Positions 43,391 to 52,012 of a DNA stretch of 64,000 nucleotides are shown here, piece after piece (the first letter of the stretch is position 1; the number at the start of each line of letters is the position of its first letter). Both the position numbers and the translations under genes were made by a program. The notes under the pieces are model-generated. The model did no database searches. It was not told the DNA's origin and saw only the letters and a program-made list of their open reading frames with translations. The stretch spans positions 1,364,001 to 1,428,000 of the forward strand of contig CAVZVW010000009.1 in assembly GCA_963778845.1 (NCBI GenBank). Direction: 5' to 3'. This stretch comes from CAVZVW01 sp963778845. Lineage in GTDB: Bacteria; Actinomycetota; Actinomycetes; Actinomycetales; Kineosporiaceae.

Positions 43391-44667
43391 CGGCGAACCC
43401 GGGTGGTCTTCGTCGAGCTCGTGTCCAGGTCCATCTCGTCGAGCTTCTTGGCGTCGCGGCGCAACCGGACCGTCCCCGTGCCCTCGTCGGCGACGTCGAC
43501 CACCTTGCGCAGCTTCGCCGTCGCCTCGTCGTTGCCCGTCGCCGCCGCGAGCTGCACGGCCCGGCCCAGCTTCACCGTCGCCGTGGCATCGTCCCCGGCG
43601 GCCTTGGCCGCCAGGCCCTCCTGGATCGCCTGGGCCAGCTCGGCCTGACCGGTGTAGTGCGCCACCGCAGGGTTGATCCTGGTGGTGAGCGCCTCGTCGG
43701 CCGACCACATGGCCTTGACCAGCCCCTGCGACACCAGCTGGTCTGCGACGACGAGCTGCACCCTGGCCGCCAACCGCTCCTGGCCGACGGGCTGCGGTGC
43801 CACGCGCACCGCGACGTGGTAGTCGCGCGACTCGTCCGACCACGACCCGGTGGGGTAGTCCCCCGTGAGGGCGTTGACCGGCTGACGCATCGACGTGAGG
43901 TCCTCGACCGTCGGCGAGACCTGCCTGACGAACTGCACCTGCGCGCCTTGAGGGGCCCAGATGCGCAACGTGGCCGAGGCGACCCCCCGGCTCATCGCCG
44001 CCCGCATGAGGGCCTCGAAGTCGGCCTCGAGGTGCGCGGGGTCGGCGACGAGCCCGACCCCGCCGAGCAGCTCGGTGGAGATGCGGCGCAGCTCCGAGAC
44101 GTCCCAGTCGGCCCCCACCCCGCGGCAGTCGCACTGGAAGCGTCCTCGGCAGGCCTCGATCGCGGCCGTCAGCGCCTGCGGCGTCTCGCCCTGGTTCTGG
44201 CCGTCGGTGAGCAGGATCGCGTGGCGCTGGCCGACCTGGGGGACGGCGTCGAACGTGGTGGCCGCCAGGCGCAGCCACGATCCCATCGCGGTGCCCCCGT
44301 TGGCCTGCAGGCTCGCGACTGCGGCCTTGGCTGCGGCCCGCGCGCCGGACTCCATCTGGACCATGGCCATGGTGGCGTTGGGGAACGGGAAGAGGCGGGT
44401 CGCGACGTCCGTGCCGGCGATGACGGCGAACCAGGTGCCGTCGAGGATCTGGTCGACCGCGACGGCCGCGGCCTGACGCGCGGCCCGGATCTTGGCGTGG
44501 GACATCGACGTCGAGCAGTCGATGATGATGATCTCTGCGGCCGCGCCGCCGGCTCCCCGGCCGGCCTCGCCGGCACCCGAACACGTGACGGAGACGATCG
44601 CATGGACGTCGGTCCCGCCGTCGGCGAGGAACTCGTTCTGGAACACCTCGGCGCTGAACTGGGCCAT
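43387..44667 (-). CDS. VWA domain protein of the PknG cluster
   Basis: A 426-residue cytoplasmic protein with a von Willebrand A domain: the MIDAS motif is DCSTSMS (in IIIIDCSTSMS, about residues 46-56) and ILLTDGQN follows near 150. A central beta-rich part (about 230-340) and a helical part (340-400) come next. The C-terminus ends with a Ser/Thr-rich, basic stretch, DTSSTKTTRVRR, which could be a phosphorylation site and FHA ligand. VWA proteins near PP2C phosphatases and TelA-like proteins occur in several stress clusters. No membrane segment is seen. Its stop overlaps the next gene. Confidence 0.85.
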   Translation of the reverse strand: MAQFSAEVFQNEFLADGGTDVHAIVSVTCSGAGEAGRGAGGAAAEIIIIDCSTSMSHAKIRAARQAAAVAVDQILDGTWFAVIAGTDVATRLFPFPNATMAMVQMESGARAAAKAAVASLQANGGTAMGSWLRLAATTFDAVPQVGQRHAILLTDGQNQGETPQALTAAIEACRGRFQCDCRGVGADWDVSELRRISTELLGGVGLVADPAHLEADFEALMRAAMSRGVASATLRIWAPQGAQVQFVRQVSPTVEDLTSMRQPVNALTGDYPTGSWSDESRDYHVAVRVAPQPVGQERLAARVQLVVADQLVSQGLVKAMWSADEALTTRINPAVAHYTGQAELAQAIQEGLAAKAAGDDATATVKLGRAVQLAAATGNDEATAKLRKVVDVADEGTGTVRLRRDAKKLDEMDLDTSSTKTTRVRR

Positions 44668-44685
44668 CGGTCTGATCCCCCTGCG

Positions 44686-46060
44686 TCAGGAACCGGCCGC
44701 AGCCGGTGGGTCGGTGGAGTGGTTCTCGTCGCCGGATGAGTCCGGCGCTGGTGGTGAGCCTGCACCGTCCTGGGGCGGCGGCGCCACTGGACCGGCTCCC
44801 GGCGGGGCCGAAGCGCTGCCCCCCAGGCGAGCCAGAGCCACGGTGATGTTGTCGTGGCCGCCCTGCGCGTTGGCCCACGACACGAGAGCACCCGCCAAGG
44901 CGGCTGGGTCCGCGCCGACGTCGCCCACCGAGGTCGCGACCAGCGCGGCGAGGTCCTCCGGCAGGGAGCAGTAGTTCCACAGGCCGTCGGAGCAGACCAG
45001 CACCCATCCGGAGGCCTCCGGCGTCACGCTGGCGCACCGCGGGTCCCCGCCGGGGGCGTCGGTGCCGAGCCACCGCGTGATGGCGTGCGCGTGCGGCCCC
45101 GACTCGGCCTCCTCGCGGGGGACGCCCATCGCGATGCGCTGGCCGGCCCACGAGTCGTCGTCGCTCAGCTGGAGGCATACACCCGCGTCGGGCAGCCAGT
45201 AGGCGCGTGAGTCCCCGATCCACGCCGCGACGACCAGGGGCCCGTCGACGACGGCGGCGACGAAGGTGCACGACGGGGGGTTGGTGGCCGGGTCGTCCCA
45301 CGAGGTCGCGACCACCGCCTCCTGTGCCCGGGCGGCGGCGGCCGCCATCCTTGCCGTCCACGAGCTGATCTTCGAGGCGACAGACGACACCGGCTGGCCG
45401 CCGGTGGTGGACGGCGCCGGGCCGGCCAGCACGTCGCGCGCGGCCCGGGCCGCGGCCAGGCTCGCCACGTCGGACCCGTGCGAGGACGAGACCCCGTCGC
45501 AGACCACGAGCACCGCGAGGGACCCGGGCGTCGGCGCGGCAGCCAGCGCCACGGCGTCCTCGTTGTGCGGGTGCCGAAGGCCCCGGTCGCAGACCGCGGC
45601 CACCCACGACGCCGGCCGCTCGACCCAGTGGTCACGCTCGCTGAGCTGCGGGGCACCACAGGTCTGGCAGTAGCCGTCGGCGGCCACCTCCCCGCCGCAG
45701 GCGGCGCACGGCCGCGCGGACGGGCGTGGCGCCGACACCGGGTCCGCGACCTGGCCGCCGCCCTTGCGCGGCGACGGGCCCGCTGCGGCCACGACCCCGC
45801 CGCCCACGGCACCGCGGCCCGCAGTGGTGCCGTCGCCGACGCCGTCGAGCGGGGCGCCGCAGCTCTCGCAGAACTGGTCACCGGGTTGCGCTCCGAGCCC
45901 GCAGGCGGCGCAGACCGGCCCGGCGGCGACGGCCTCGACCGGCTCGGCCTGCCTCGCCGCGGCTCGCCGCCTCGACCGGCTCGGCCCCCTCGTCGCGCGG
46001 TACCCCCACCACCTCGGCCGCGCCCTCGGCCGGGCTCGTGCCCGTCACGTCAGCGTCCAT
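44686..46060 (-). CDS. PP2C-type Ser/Thr phosphatase with N-terminal zinc ribbons (one frameshift)
   Basis: Manganese-dependent phosphatase, probably the counterpart of PknG. The catalytic domain shows CDRGLRHPHNEDAVA, VVCDGVSSSHGSD, WIGDSRAYWLP, VCSDGLWNYC and GGHDNITVAL. A frame from 45807 covers this domain, but the gene starts further up: the ATG at 46060 (MDADVTGTSPAEG) overlaps the pknG end, and after one extra base near 45948 it reads through a zinc ribbon VCAACGLGAQPGDQFCESCG and then a second, CAACGGEVAADGYCQTCG. The total is 1 modulo 3, giving about 457 residues. The Pro/Gly/Ser-rich C-terminus has no transmembrane segment, so the enzyme is soluble. Confidence 0.85.
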
Positions 46061-48363
46061 CGACGCACCAGGTTCGCCTCGTCGACCAGCGCGACCCTCT
46101 CCTCGCGCGCCTCCGTCAGGGTCGCGAGCTCGCGGTAGGCGCGTTCCAGCCCGTCGCGCAGCGCCGGCTGGGCGGCCGGGACCCGGCCGATGACCACGCT
46201 CGGCTGGTTGCCCTGCCGGGTCACGATGTCGAGCGCGGCGCGCAGCGCGGCCACCGACAGGCGCGCCCGCTCGCCCGCGTCGATGCTCACGGCGTCCACG
46301 CTCGCGACGGCCGCGGCCAAGGAGTCCAGCCCGCGGCCGGAGCCGACCAGGATGGCCGCCCGGTGCTGGCGGGCCTCGACGAACGCCCGGCTGGTCGGGG
46401 CCACGAGATCCAGGGCCGCCAGCGAGCCGTCGAGGTCCTGACGCTGCAGCCGGATGCGCATCAGGCCGAAAGCCGCGGGCGCGCTGTAGTTGGCATCCGT
46501 GCGCGCACACACCACGTACATCGTCTCGGCGACGTCGAGCTCGCCGCTGGTCTCGCACGCCAGCCCGAGGGCGAGCTTCGGTGCCAGCTCGCCGGGCACC
46601 TGCCCGTAGACGGCGTTGAACGACGACCGGGCGGCCGTCGGGTCGCCCGCAGCCAGCTGGGCCAGACCCTGGAGCCACACCGCCCGCCACTCCCACGGGT
46701 CCTCGGCCAGCACCTTCGCGATCGCGGACGCGGCCTCGTTCGTCGCGCCGGACTCGATCGCTGCCCGCGCCTGGGCCAGGCGCACCTCGACCGTCTGCTG
46801 CGGCGCCGCGCCGAGTGCCCGCTGGCGCGCCAGCGGGTCGGTCACGCTCACCGTCGCCAGCCACGACGCCATCGAGTCGCCGGGGTCCACGCGCAGCGTG
46901 GGGAGCTCGCGCCACGTCAGCGTGTCCCCGGCCACCACCGGCGGGTCGAAGAGCGCCGAGGACGTCGAGTGCCTGGCCGCGCCCTGGCCCGGGGCCGCAC
47001 CCGCGACGACCTCGCGCAGCACCCCGAGCAGCTGCACCCGCATCTCGTCCGCGGACTGGAAACGGTCCGCCGGGTCGGGTGCGCAGGCCTTGAGCAGCAG
47101 GCGGTACAGGGAGTCGTGCCGCTGGAAGAGCGGCACCTCCGACGCCGGCGGCAGCGAGTTCGCGTAGGTGGACTGGTTGCCGCGGAACTCCATGGCCAGC
47201 ACAGCCAGCGAGCGACCCACCGTGTAGATGTCGGAGGCGACGGTCGGACCGACGTCGCCCACCTCCGGCGCCTGGTACCCGACCGTCCCGTAGATGGCCG
47301 AGTGCATGTCGTCCAACCGCCGCACGCCACCGAGGTCGATGAGCTTGATGGCGTCGCCCACCTGCACGATGTTGTCGGGCTTGAAGTCGCAGTAGATCAG
47401 CCCCAGGTCGTGCAGGTACTGGAACGCGGGCAGCACCTCGACGATGTAGGCGATGGCCTGGTCCACCGGGAACGGGTCGTAAGCCCCCCTGTTGGCCCGC
47501 ATCCGGTCCTTGAGGAGCTCCTTGAGCGAGGGGCCGCCGACGTACTCCATGACGATGTAGCCGGCGCCGTCCTGGGTGACGAAGTTGTAGATCTCGACGA
47601 TCAGCGGGTGCTCGACCTGCGCGAGGAACTGCCTCTCTGCGATCGCGGCCGCCAGCGCGTCGGGGTCGCCGGAGTTGAGCAGGCCCTTGAGCACCACCCA
47701 CCGGTCGGAGACGTTGCGGTCGCGGGCGAGGTAGATCCAGCCCAGCCCTCCGTGGGCCAGGCAGCCGACGACCTCGTACTGGCCACCGACGAGGTCGCCG
47801 GCCTTGAGCTTGGGTGTGAACGAGAACGGCGCGCGGCACTGGGCGCAGAAACCCTCGGTCCGAGCCGGGCGGCCTTCCCGCGAGCGGCCCACGGGCGCGC
47901 CGCAGGACGGGCAGCTGCGCCTGCTCTCCGGCACCTCCGGTGCGACCATCACCGCGGACTGCGGGTCCACGACGGGGACGGCTGGCACAGTGGTCAGGCC
48001 GGCGCCGAGGCGCGCGCCCCGCAAGCGGGTGGAGGTCGTGCCCGCACGCCTCGTGACCCGGGTTCCCGACGTCGTGACCCGGGCCGACCCGATGGGCGCC
48101 GAGGCCAACCGGCTGGACACCGCGCCGGGCCGGGTCGCCGAGCTCAGCGGCGAGGCGTCGTCGACGCCGGCTCCCCCGGCGGCGCGCGGCACGGGCCGCG
48201 CACCGACGGTGCCGACGGAGGGCGGCGAGACCCCGGCGGGCGCCGACCCCGACGCCGAGCCGGACGTCGAGCCGTCGGCCGTCCCCGGCGCCGGGGCTCC
48301 GCAGACGTTGCAGTACCCGTCCTCGATCGTTCCGCCACAACCGGGCTGCGTGCAGGTCGTCAC
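46045..48363 (-). CDS. pknG: Serine/threonine protein kinase PknG
   Basis: Soluble 772-residue kinase. Residues 4-22 form an extra zinc ribbon (Cys4, 9, 18, 21); 151-176 is the rubredoxin-like pair typical of PknG (Cys151, 154, 173, 176). The kinase domain (about 193-460) has a glycine loop LAHGGLGWIYLA, Lys226 in WVVLKGLL, the unusual catalytic loop YCDFKPDN (Asp326, Tyr-Cys in place of His-Arg) and DLG (Asp343), all as in PknG. The C-terminal ~280 residues are TPR-like helices. A Thr-rich stretch (RAGTTSTRL, 107-115) may be an autophosphorylation and FHA-docking site. Mycobacterial PknG senses amino acids through GlnH/GlnX and controls glutamate metabolism through GarA. The GTG start overlaps the previous stop. 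Confidence 0.92.
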   Translation of the reverse strand: MTTCTQPGCGGTIEDGYCNVCGAPAPGTADGSTSGSASGSAPAGVSPPSVGTVGARPVPRAAGGAGVDDASPLSSATRPGAVSSRLASAPIGSARVTTSGTRVTRRAGTTSTRLRGARLGAGLTTVPAVPVVDPQSAVMVAPEVPESRRSCPSCGAPVGRSREGRPARTEGFCAQCRAPFSFTPKLKAGDLVGGQYEVVGCLAHGGLGWIYLARDRNVSDRWVVLKGLLNSGDPDALAAAIAERQFLAQVEHPLIVEIYNFVTQDGAGYIVMEYVGGPSLKELLKDRMRANRGAYDPFPVDQAIAYIVEVLPAFQYLHDLGLIYCDFKPDNIVQVGDAIKLIDLGGVRRLDDMHSAIYGTVGYQAPEVGDVGPTVASDIYTVGRSLAVLAMEFRGNQSTYANSLPPASEVPLFQRHDSLYRLLLKACAPDPADRFQSADEMRVQLLGVLREVVAGAAPGQGAARHSTSSALFDPPVVAGDTLTWRELPTLRVDPGDSMASWLATVSVTDPLARQRALGAAPQQTVEVRLAQARAAIESGATNEAASAIAKVLAEDPWEWRAVWLQGLAQLAAGDPTAARSSFNAVYGQVPGELAPKLALGLACETSGELDVAETMYVVCARTDANYSAPAAFGLMRIRLQRQDLDGSLAALDLVAPTSRAFVEARQHRAAILVGSGRGLDSLAAAVASVDAVSIDAGERARLSVAALRAALDIVTRQGNQPSVVIGRVPAAQPALRDGLERAYRELATLTEAREERVALVDEANLVRRWTLT

Positions 48364-49592
48364 TCGATCTCACCCCTGACGAGGCCTTGGTAGCGGGTCA
48401 CCAGTGCTCGCGCACGAACCAGGTCGCACGGCGAGGTCCAGAGCACGTCGTGGGCTGCGGCGTACGCCGTCACGATGTCGGGCCGCTCACCCCGCCCGTT
48501 GGAGACGGCCATCGCCTGGTACCCCCCGAGCATCCCGCGCAGGTCGTCGCGCTCGGCCAGGGGTGCCGCGTACGCCTTCTCGGCCATCGCAGTCGCGGCC
48601 GCCACGCGGTCCAGCCGGCCCAGGAACGCGTCCAGCCCCACCCGGTCACCCGGTACCGGCCCGAGCACTGCGACGTCCGGCACGGCCAGCCGGGGGGGCG
48701 CCGCGATCTTGTCGGCGCACACTCGAGCCAGTGCCTCCAGCGCGACCGCGCGCTCCCCGAGCTCGCGCACGAGCGTTCGGGCGCGCTCGCCGTCACGCAC
48801 CAGGTCGCGACGGGTGGCCGCGGCGACGATCAGGTCGCGCTCGGCCCGGGCGATGCGCGCCTCGAGAGCGGCGAAGGGCCCCGCGACGTCCGCGCCTCGC
48901 CCGGCCCGGTCGGCCAGGTCGTCCACGTCGGCTCGCAGGTCGGCCAGCGCCTTCTCGTCCACCGGCGTAGCCGAGGCGGCTGCAGCAGCCGCGTCCTGCG
49001 CCGCCTGGCGGGCCCGGGCGGCAGCGGCCGACCGGGACTCCGCCACCATCTCGCGGCACCGCTCGAGGGCGGCCCGCAGGCTCGCGACGCGCTCAGCGAG
49101 ACCGGATGCCAGCGGGTCCAGGGAGAGGCGGGCGCGCAAGGCTCCGGTGAGGGCGTCGCACAACCGGCTGGCCTCGACCAGCGACACGGCGACCCCTGCG
49201 CCGGTGGCGTCGAGGCGACCCCAGATGAGCCGGGACAGCTCCTCGCGCTCCGCGCGGCCCACCCGACCGGAGTCCCACACCTTCGTCATCTGGTCCAGCC
49301 GCGCGCTCACGGCCTGCCACAAGGACATGGCCAGCACCACGTCGCCGGTGAAGGCGTCCGGCGTCGCAGCCTGCAGCGCCGCGGCGTCCAGCCTGTCCAG
49401 CTCCGAGCGCCGCTGCACGCGCCAGCGTCCGAGGTCGTCGAGGTAGGGCAGCAGGTCCTCCGGGGCGATCGCCTCACCCAGGCGCCCGGGTGCCGCGGGC
49501 GCCGTCCCACCCGGGGGCGTCGCCCCGGCCTGGGGCGCCTTCGCCGGCGGCATCGTCGAGGTGGGGCGCAGCGCGGTCGGGTCTGCCGTCAC
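48360..49592 (-). CDS. Helical/coiled-coil protein between glnH and pknG
   Basis: A 410-residue protein from the GTG at 49592, overlapping the glnH-like stop (GTGA), and itself overlapping pknG by GTGA. The first 40 residues are Pro/Ala/Thr-rich. The rest is almost entirely alpha-helical with long Ala/Arg/Glu/Leu stretches, such as VASLRAALERCREMVAESRS and LADLRADVDDLADRAGRGAD, which read as coiled coils. I recognise no catalytic motif, membrane segment or signal peptide. It is conserved in position in the run and could be a scaffold for the kinase. No function is assigned. Confidence 0.75.
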   Translation of the reverse strand: MTADPTALRPTSTMPPAKAPQAGATPPGGTAPAAPGRLGEAIAPEDLLPYLDDLGRWRVQRRSELDRLDAAALQAATPDAFTGDVVLAMSLWQAVSARLDQMTKVWDSGRVGRAEREELSRLIWGRLDATGAGVAVSLVEASRLCDALTGALRARLSLDPLASGLAERVASLRAALERCREMVAESRSAAAARARQAAQDAAAAAASATPVDEKALADLRADVDDLADRAGRGADVAGPFAALEARIARAERDLIVAAATRRDLVRDGERARTLVRELGERAVALEALARVCADKIAAPPRLAVPDVAVLGPVPGDRVGLDAFLGRLDRVAAATAMAEKAYAAPLAERDDLRGMLGGYQAMAVSNGRGERPDIVTAYAAAHDVLWTSPCDLVRARALVTRYQGLVRGEIE

Positions 49593-50660
49593 GGAAGCGG
49601 CCGGCTGTAGTCGGGCACCGGCGCAGTGGGCGGGCCCAGCGCCGCGGCGAGGTAGGTGTTGTAGGCCTTCGTCCAGTCCGCCCTCGCGGCCGGGCTGGCG
49701 AGCACGGCGTTGACGAACTGGACGAACTCGGGGTGCTCCACGCTCACGGCGAGCCCGTACGGCTCGGCCTCCAGCGACTCCCCGACGACGACCGCCTGGG
49801 GGTCCTGGTCCTTGAAGCCGGCGAGGATCGCGTCGTCGCCGGTGATGGCGTCGACCTCCCCCTCCTGCCACAGGGCGAGGCAGTCGCTGTGGATGTCGAC
49901 AGCCACCGGCTGCACGCCGGCGACGGTCTGGATCTTTGCCAGGCTCGTCGACCCCTTGGGCGCGCAGACCCGCGCCTTCGCGGCTGCGAGCGCCTCGATG
50001 CTGCGCGCAGGGGAGTCGCGGCGCACGAGGAGCCGCTGCTGGGCGAGCAGGTAGACCGCGGAGAACGCCACCTTCTTGGTCTTGTCCGCCGCGGCCGGGT
50101 CACCGGTGACCCAGCGGTCGCAGTTCATCGTCATGGCACGGGCCACGAGGTCCACGCCCTCGGCCGGCGAGGCCTGCGTCCCGGCACCCAGGTTGACCAG
50201 CGGTATCCGCTGCGCGGCAGTGATCACCTTGAACGTGATCCTGGAGTCCACTGAAGGGCCGTCGCCGAAGATCGCCCGAGCGATGATCTTGGCCGTCTCG
50301 ATGTCGAACCCCTCCAGACGCCCTCCGGCCAGGGAGTTGCGTGCGCCGAGCAGACCGGGTGTCTCCCGAGACGCCGACGACCAGCCTGCCGCGCTCCTGG
50401 ATCGCGCGCTCGAGGCTCCCGGCGGGCATCTGGCCCGCGCGCGGCAGCTGGGCGAGCGGCGGGTAGGAGGCCTCCGGCCCCGGTGAGCAGGTGGCCGCTG
50501 CGGCCAGCGCCGCCCCTGCCGGCGCGGCAGGACGGGGCGCCGCAGCGATACCGCCGGCCACTCGGGGTGCACCCACCGCCGTCGTGACCACCGCGGTGAC
50601 AGCCACCAGCGCGACAACCCCGGCCACGCGCACCGTGTGCCGCCATGTCCGCATGCTCAT
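49589..50660 (-). CDS. glnH: GlnH-like extracellular amino acid-binding protein (one frameshift)
   Basis: Periplasmic-binding-type sensor, about 356 residues. The ATG at 50660 overlaps the glnX stop (ATGA). A signal/anchor segment (VRVAGVVALVAVTAVVTTAV) comes first, then ERAIQERGRLVVGVSGDT; after one extra base near 50358 follow LEGFDIETAKIIARAIFGDG, VARAMTMNCDRWVTGD, SARSIEALAAAK-like stretches and EVDAITGDDAILAGF. This is the amino acid-binding fold; the usual lipobox is not clear (AAAATC). In mycobacteria GlnH binds aspartate/glutamate-type ligands and signals via GlnX to PknG. No ABC permease or ATPase accompanies it, which supports a sensory rather than transport role. Confidence 0.82.
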
Positions 50661-52012
50661 CGGTACTCCCCCAGCCTCTGCGAGAAGCCCCACCAGGCCG
50701 CGCCCGCCGCGACCAGGCCGAGCACGAGAGTCAGCCACCCCGTGACCAGCAGCGAGGTGTGGCGCGCGGCCAGCCCCGTGCTGACCTTGGCGGCCTGCGC
50801 GCGCAGCGCCGGCGCGATCGCCTGGTCGGCGGCCGTGAAGCGGGCGTTGACCGAGTCGGTGCCGAGTGCGGTCGCCTTCTTGGCAGCGGCGACCCAGTCC
50901 GAGCGCGCCAGGTCGTAGACCTGGCGGTGGGCGGCGTCCCAGGCGTCGAGCTCGGCCGTGCCCACGTCCTGGCCCGTGGTGTCGGCGGCCGTCGCGAGCT
51001 GCGAGCGGGCCTCGGCGAGGCTGGTCTGGTAGGACTTCTCGCTGCCGGGATGGTCGCCACCCGTGCCGACGTAGATCACCGTGATGCTCTCGTACGACTT
51101 CGCCACGTAGGCCGCGACCCGTGCCCTGGCCAGCGCCAGCGTCGCCGCGTACGACTCGCCGCGGACGCGCTGGGCGTCGGCGGCGGCCCCGGCCATGACC
51201 ACGCCACCGATCGCGAGCGCGACGACGACGGCCAGCGACGCCCCGACCAGCGGCAGGTTGAGCATGCGGTGGGTGCGCCGGCTGAGCCAGACCTGGGCAC
51301 CCAGCAGCACCAGCAGGCCGCAGGCCCCGGCGCCGACCAGCCGCCAGGTCGCGTTGCGCGAGGCGGCGAAGGCCTGGTCCACGCGCGCCGAGTTCGCCTG
51401 TACCACGGCGTCGAGCGTCGGCAGCAGGTTCGGTCGGCTGTCGGGAGAGCGCAGCAGCGCCGAGGCCTGGCGCAGGTAGCCGGTCGACACCTGGAAACCG
51501 TGCAGGTTGTTCACCCGGGAGGCCGCGACCCGAGCGGTGTAACGGGTGAGGGCGTCATTGACCCTGGCGAGCTGGGCGGCGTCGGCCGGGTTGGCCTGGG
51601 CGGCCTCCGCGAGCAGACGTGAGGCGTCGGCGACGGCCTGGTTGTACTGGTCGAGCTGACCTGGCGGCTCGAGACCGTAGGCGAGGTAGCCGTTGGTGAA
51701 CTTGGAGTCGGCGAGCACGAGGTTGGAGGCGATGCTCTGCACCCGGACCAGCTGGGCGGCGTCCGCCCGGGCGTCGGACAACGCGTTGCCGCGCGCCTGG
51801 AACGCCGAGGCCCCCAGAACCGCGAAGCCCAGGCAGGCCAGCACGCAGGCGAGGGCACCCACGCGCAGCCGCCCGGGCGTTCCCTGGAGCTGGCGGGCGA
51901 CAACCCCCCTGAGCGCCCCGGAACGCGCTGCCGGCCCCGAGGGGACCGGGGACTGCACCGGCGTCGGCGACGACGTCGGCGCCGTGCGGACCGCGGCGGT
52001 GGTGTGCGTCAT
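50657..52012 (-). CDS. glnX: GlnX-like transmembrane sensor partner of PknG
   Basis: A 451-residue membrane protein with four hydrophobic segments: about 48-70 (VGALACVLACLGFAVLGASA), 223-243 (VGAGACGLLVLLGAQVWL), 255-275 (VGASLAVVVALAIGGVVMAG) and 415-440 (LLVTGWLTLVLGLVAAGAAW). Two extracytoplasmic helical domains lie between them, the arrangement of GlnX. The cytoplasmic N-terminus is Pro/Ser/Thr-rich. GlnX is thought to pass ligand binding by GlnH to PknG. The ATG at 52012 overlaps the AAA+ stop (ATGA), and the gene leads directly into the glnH-like gene. Catalytic motifs are absent. Confidence 0.85.
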   Translation of the reverse strand: MTHTTAAVRTAPTSSPTPVQSPVPSGPAARSGALRGVVARQLQGTPGRLRVGALACVLACLGFAVLGASAFQARGNALSDARADAAQLVRVQSIASNLVLADSKFTNGYLAYGLEPPGQLDQYNQAVADASRLLAEAAQANPADAAQLARVNDALTRYTARVAASRVNNLHGFQVSTGYLRQASALLRSPDSRPNLLPTLDAVVQANSARVDQAFAASRNATWRLVGAGACGLLVLLGAQVWLSRRTHRMLNLPLVGASLAVVVALAIGGVVMAGAAADAQRVRGESYAATLALARARVAAYVAKSYESITVIYVGTGGDHPGSEKSYQTSLAEARSQLATAADTTGQDVGTAELDAWDAAHRQVYDLARSDWVAAAKKATALGTDSVNARFTAADQAIAPALRAQAAKVSTGLAARHTSLLVTGWLTLVLGLVAAGAAWWGFSQRLGEYR

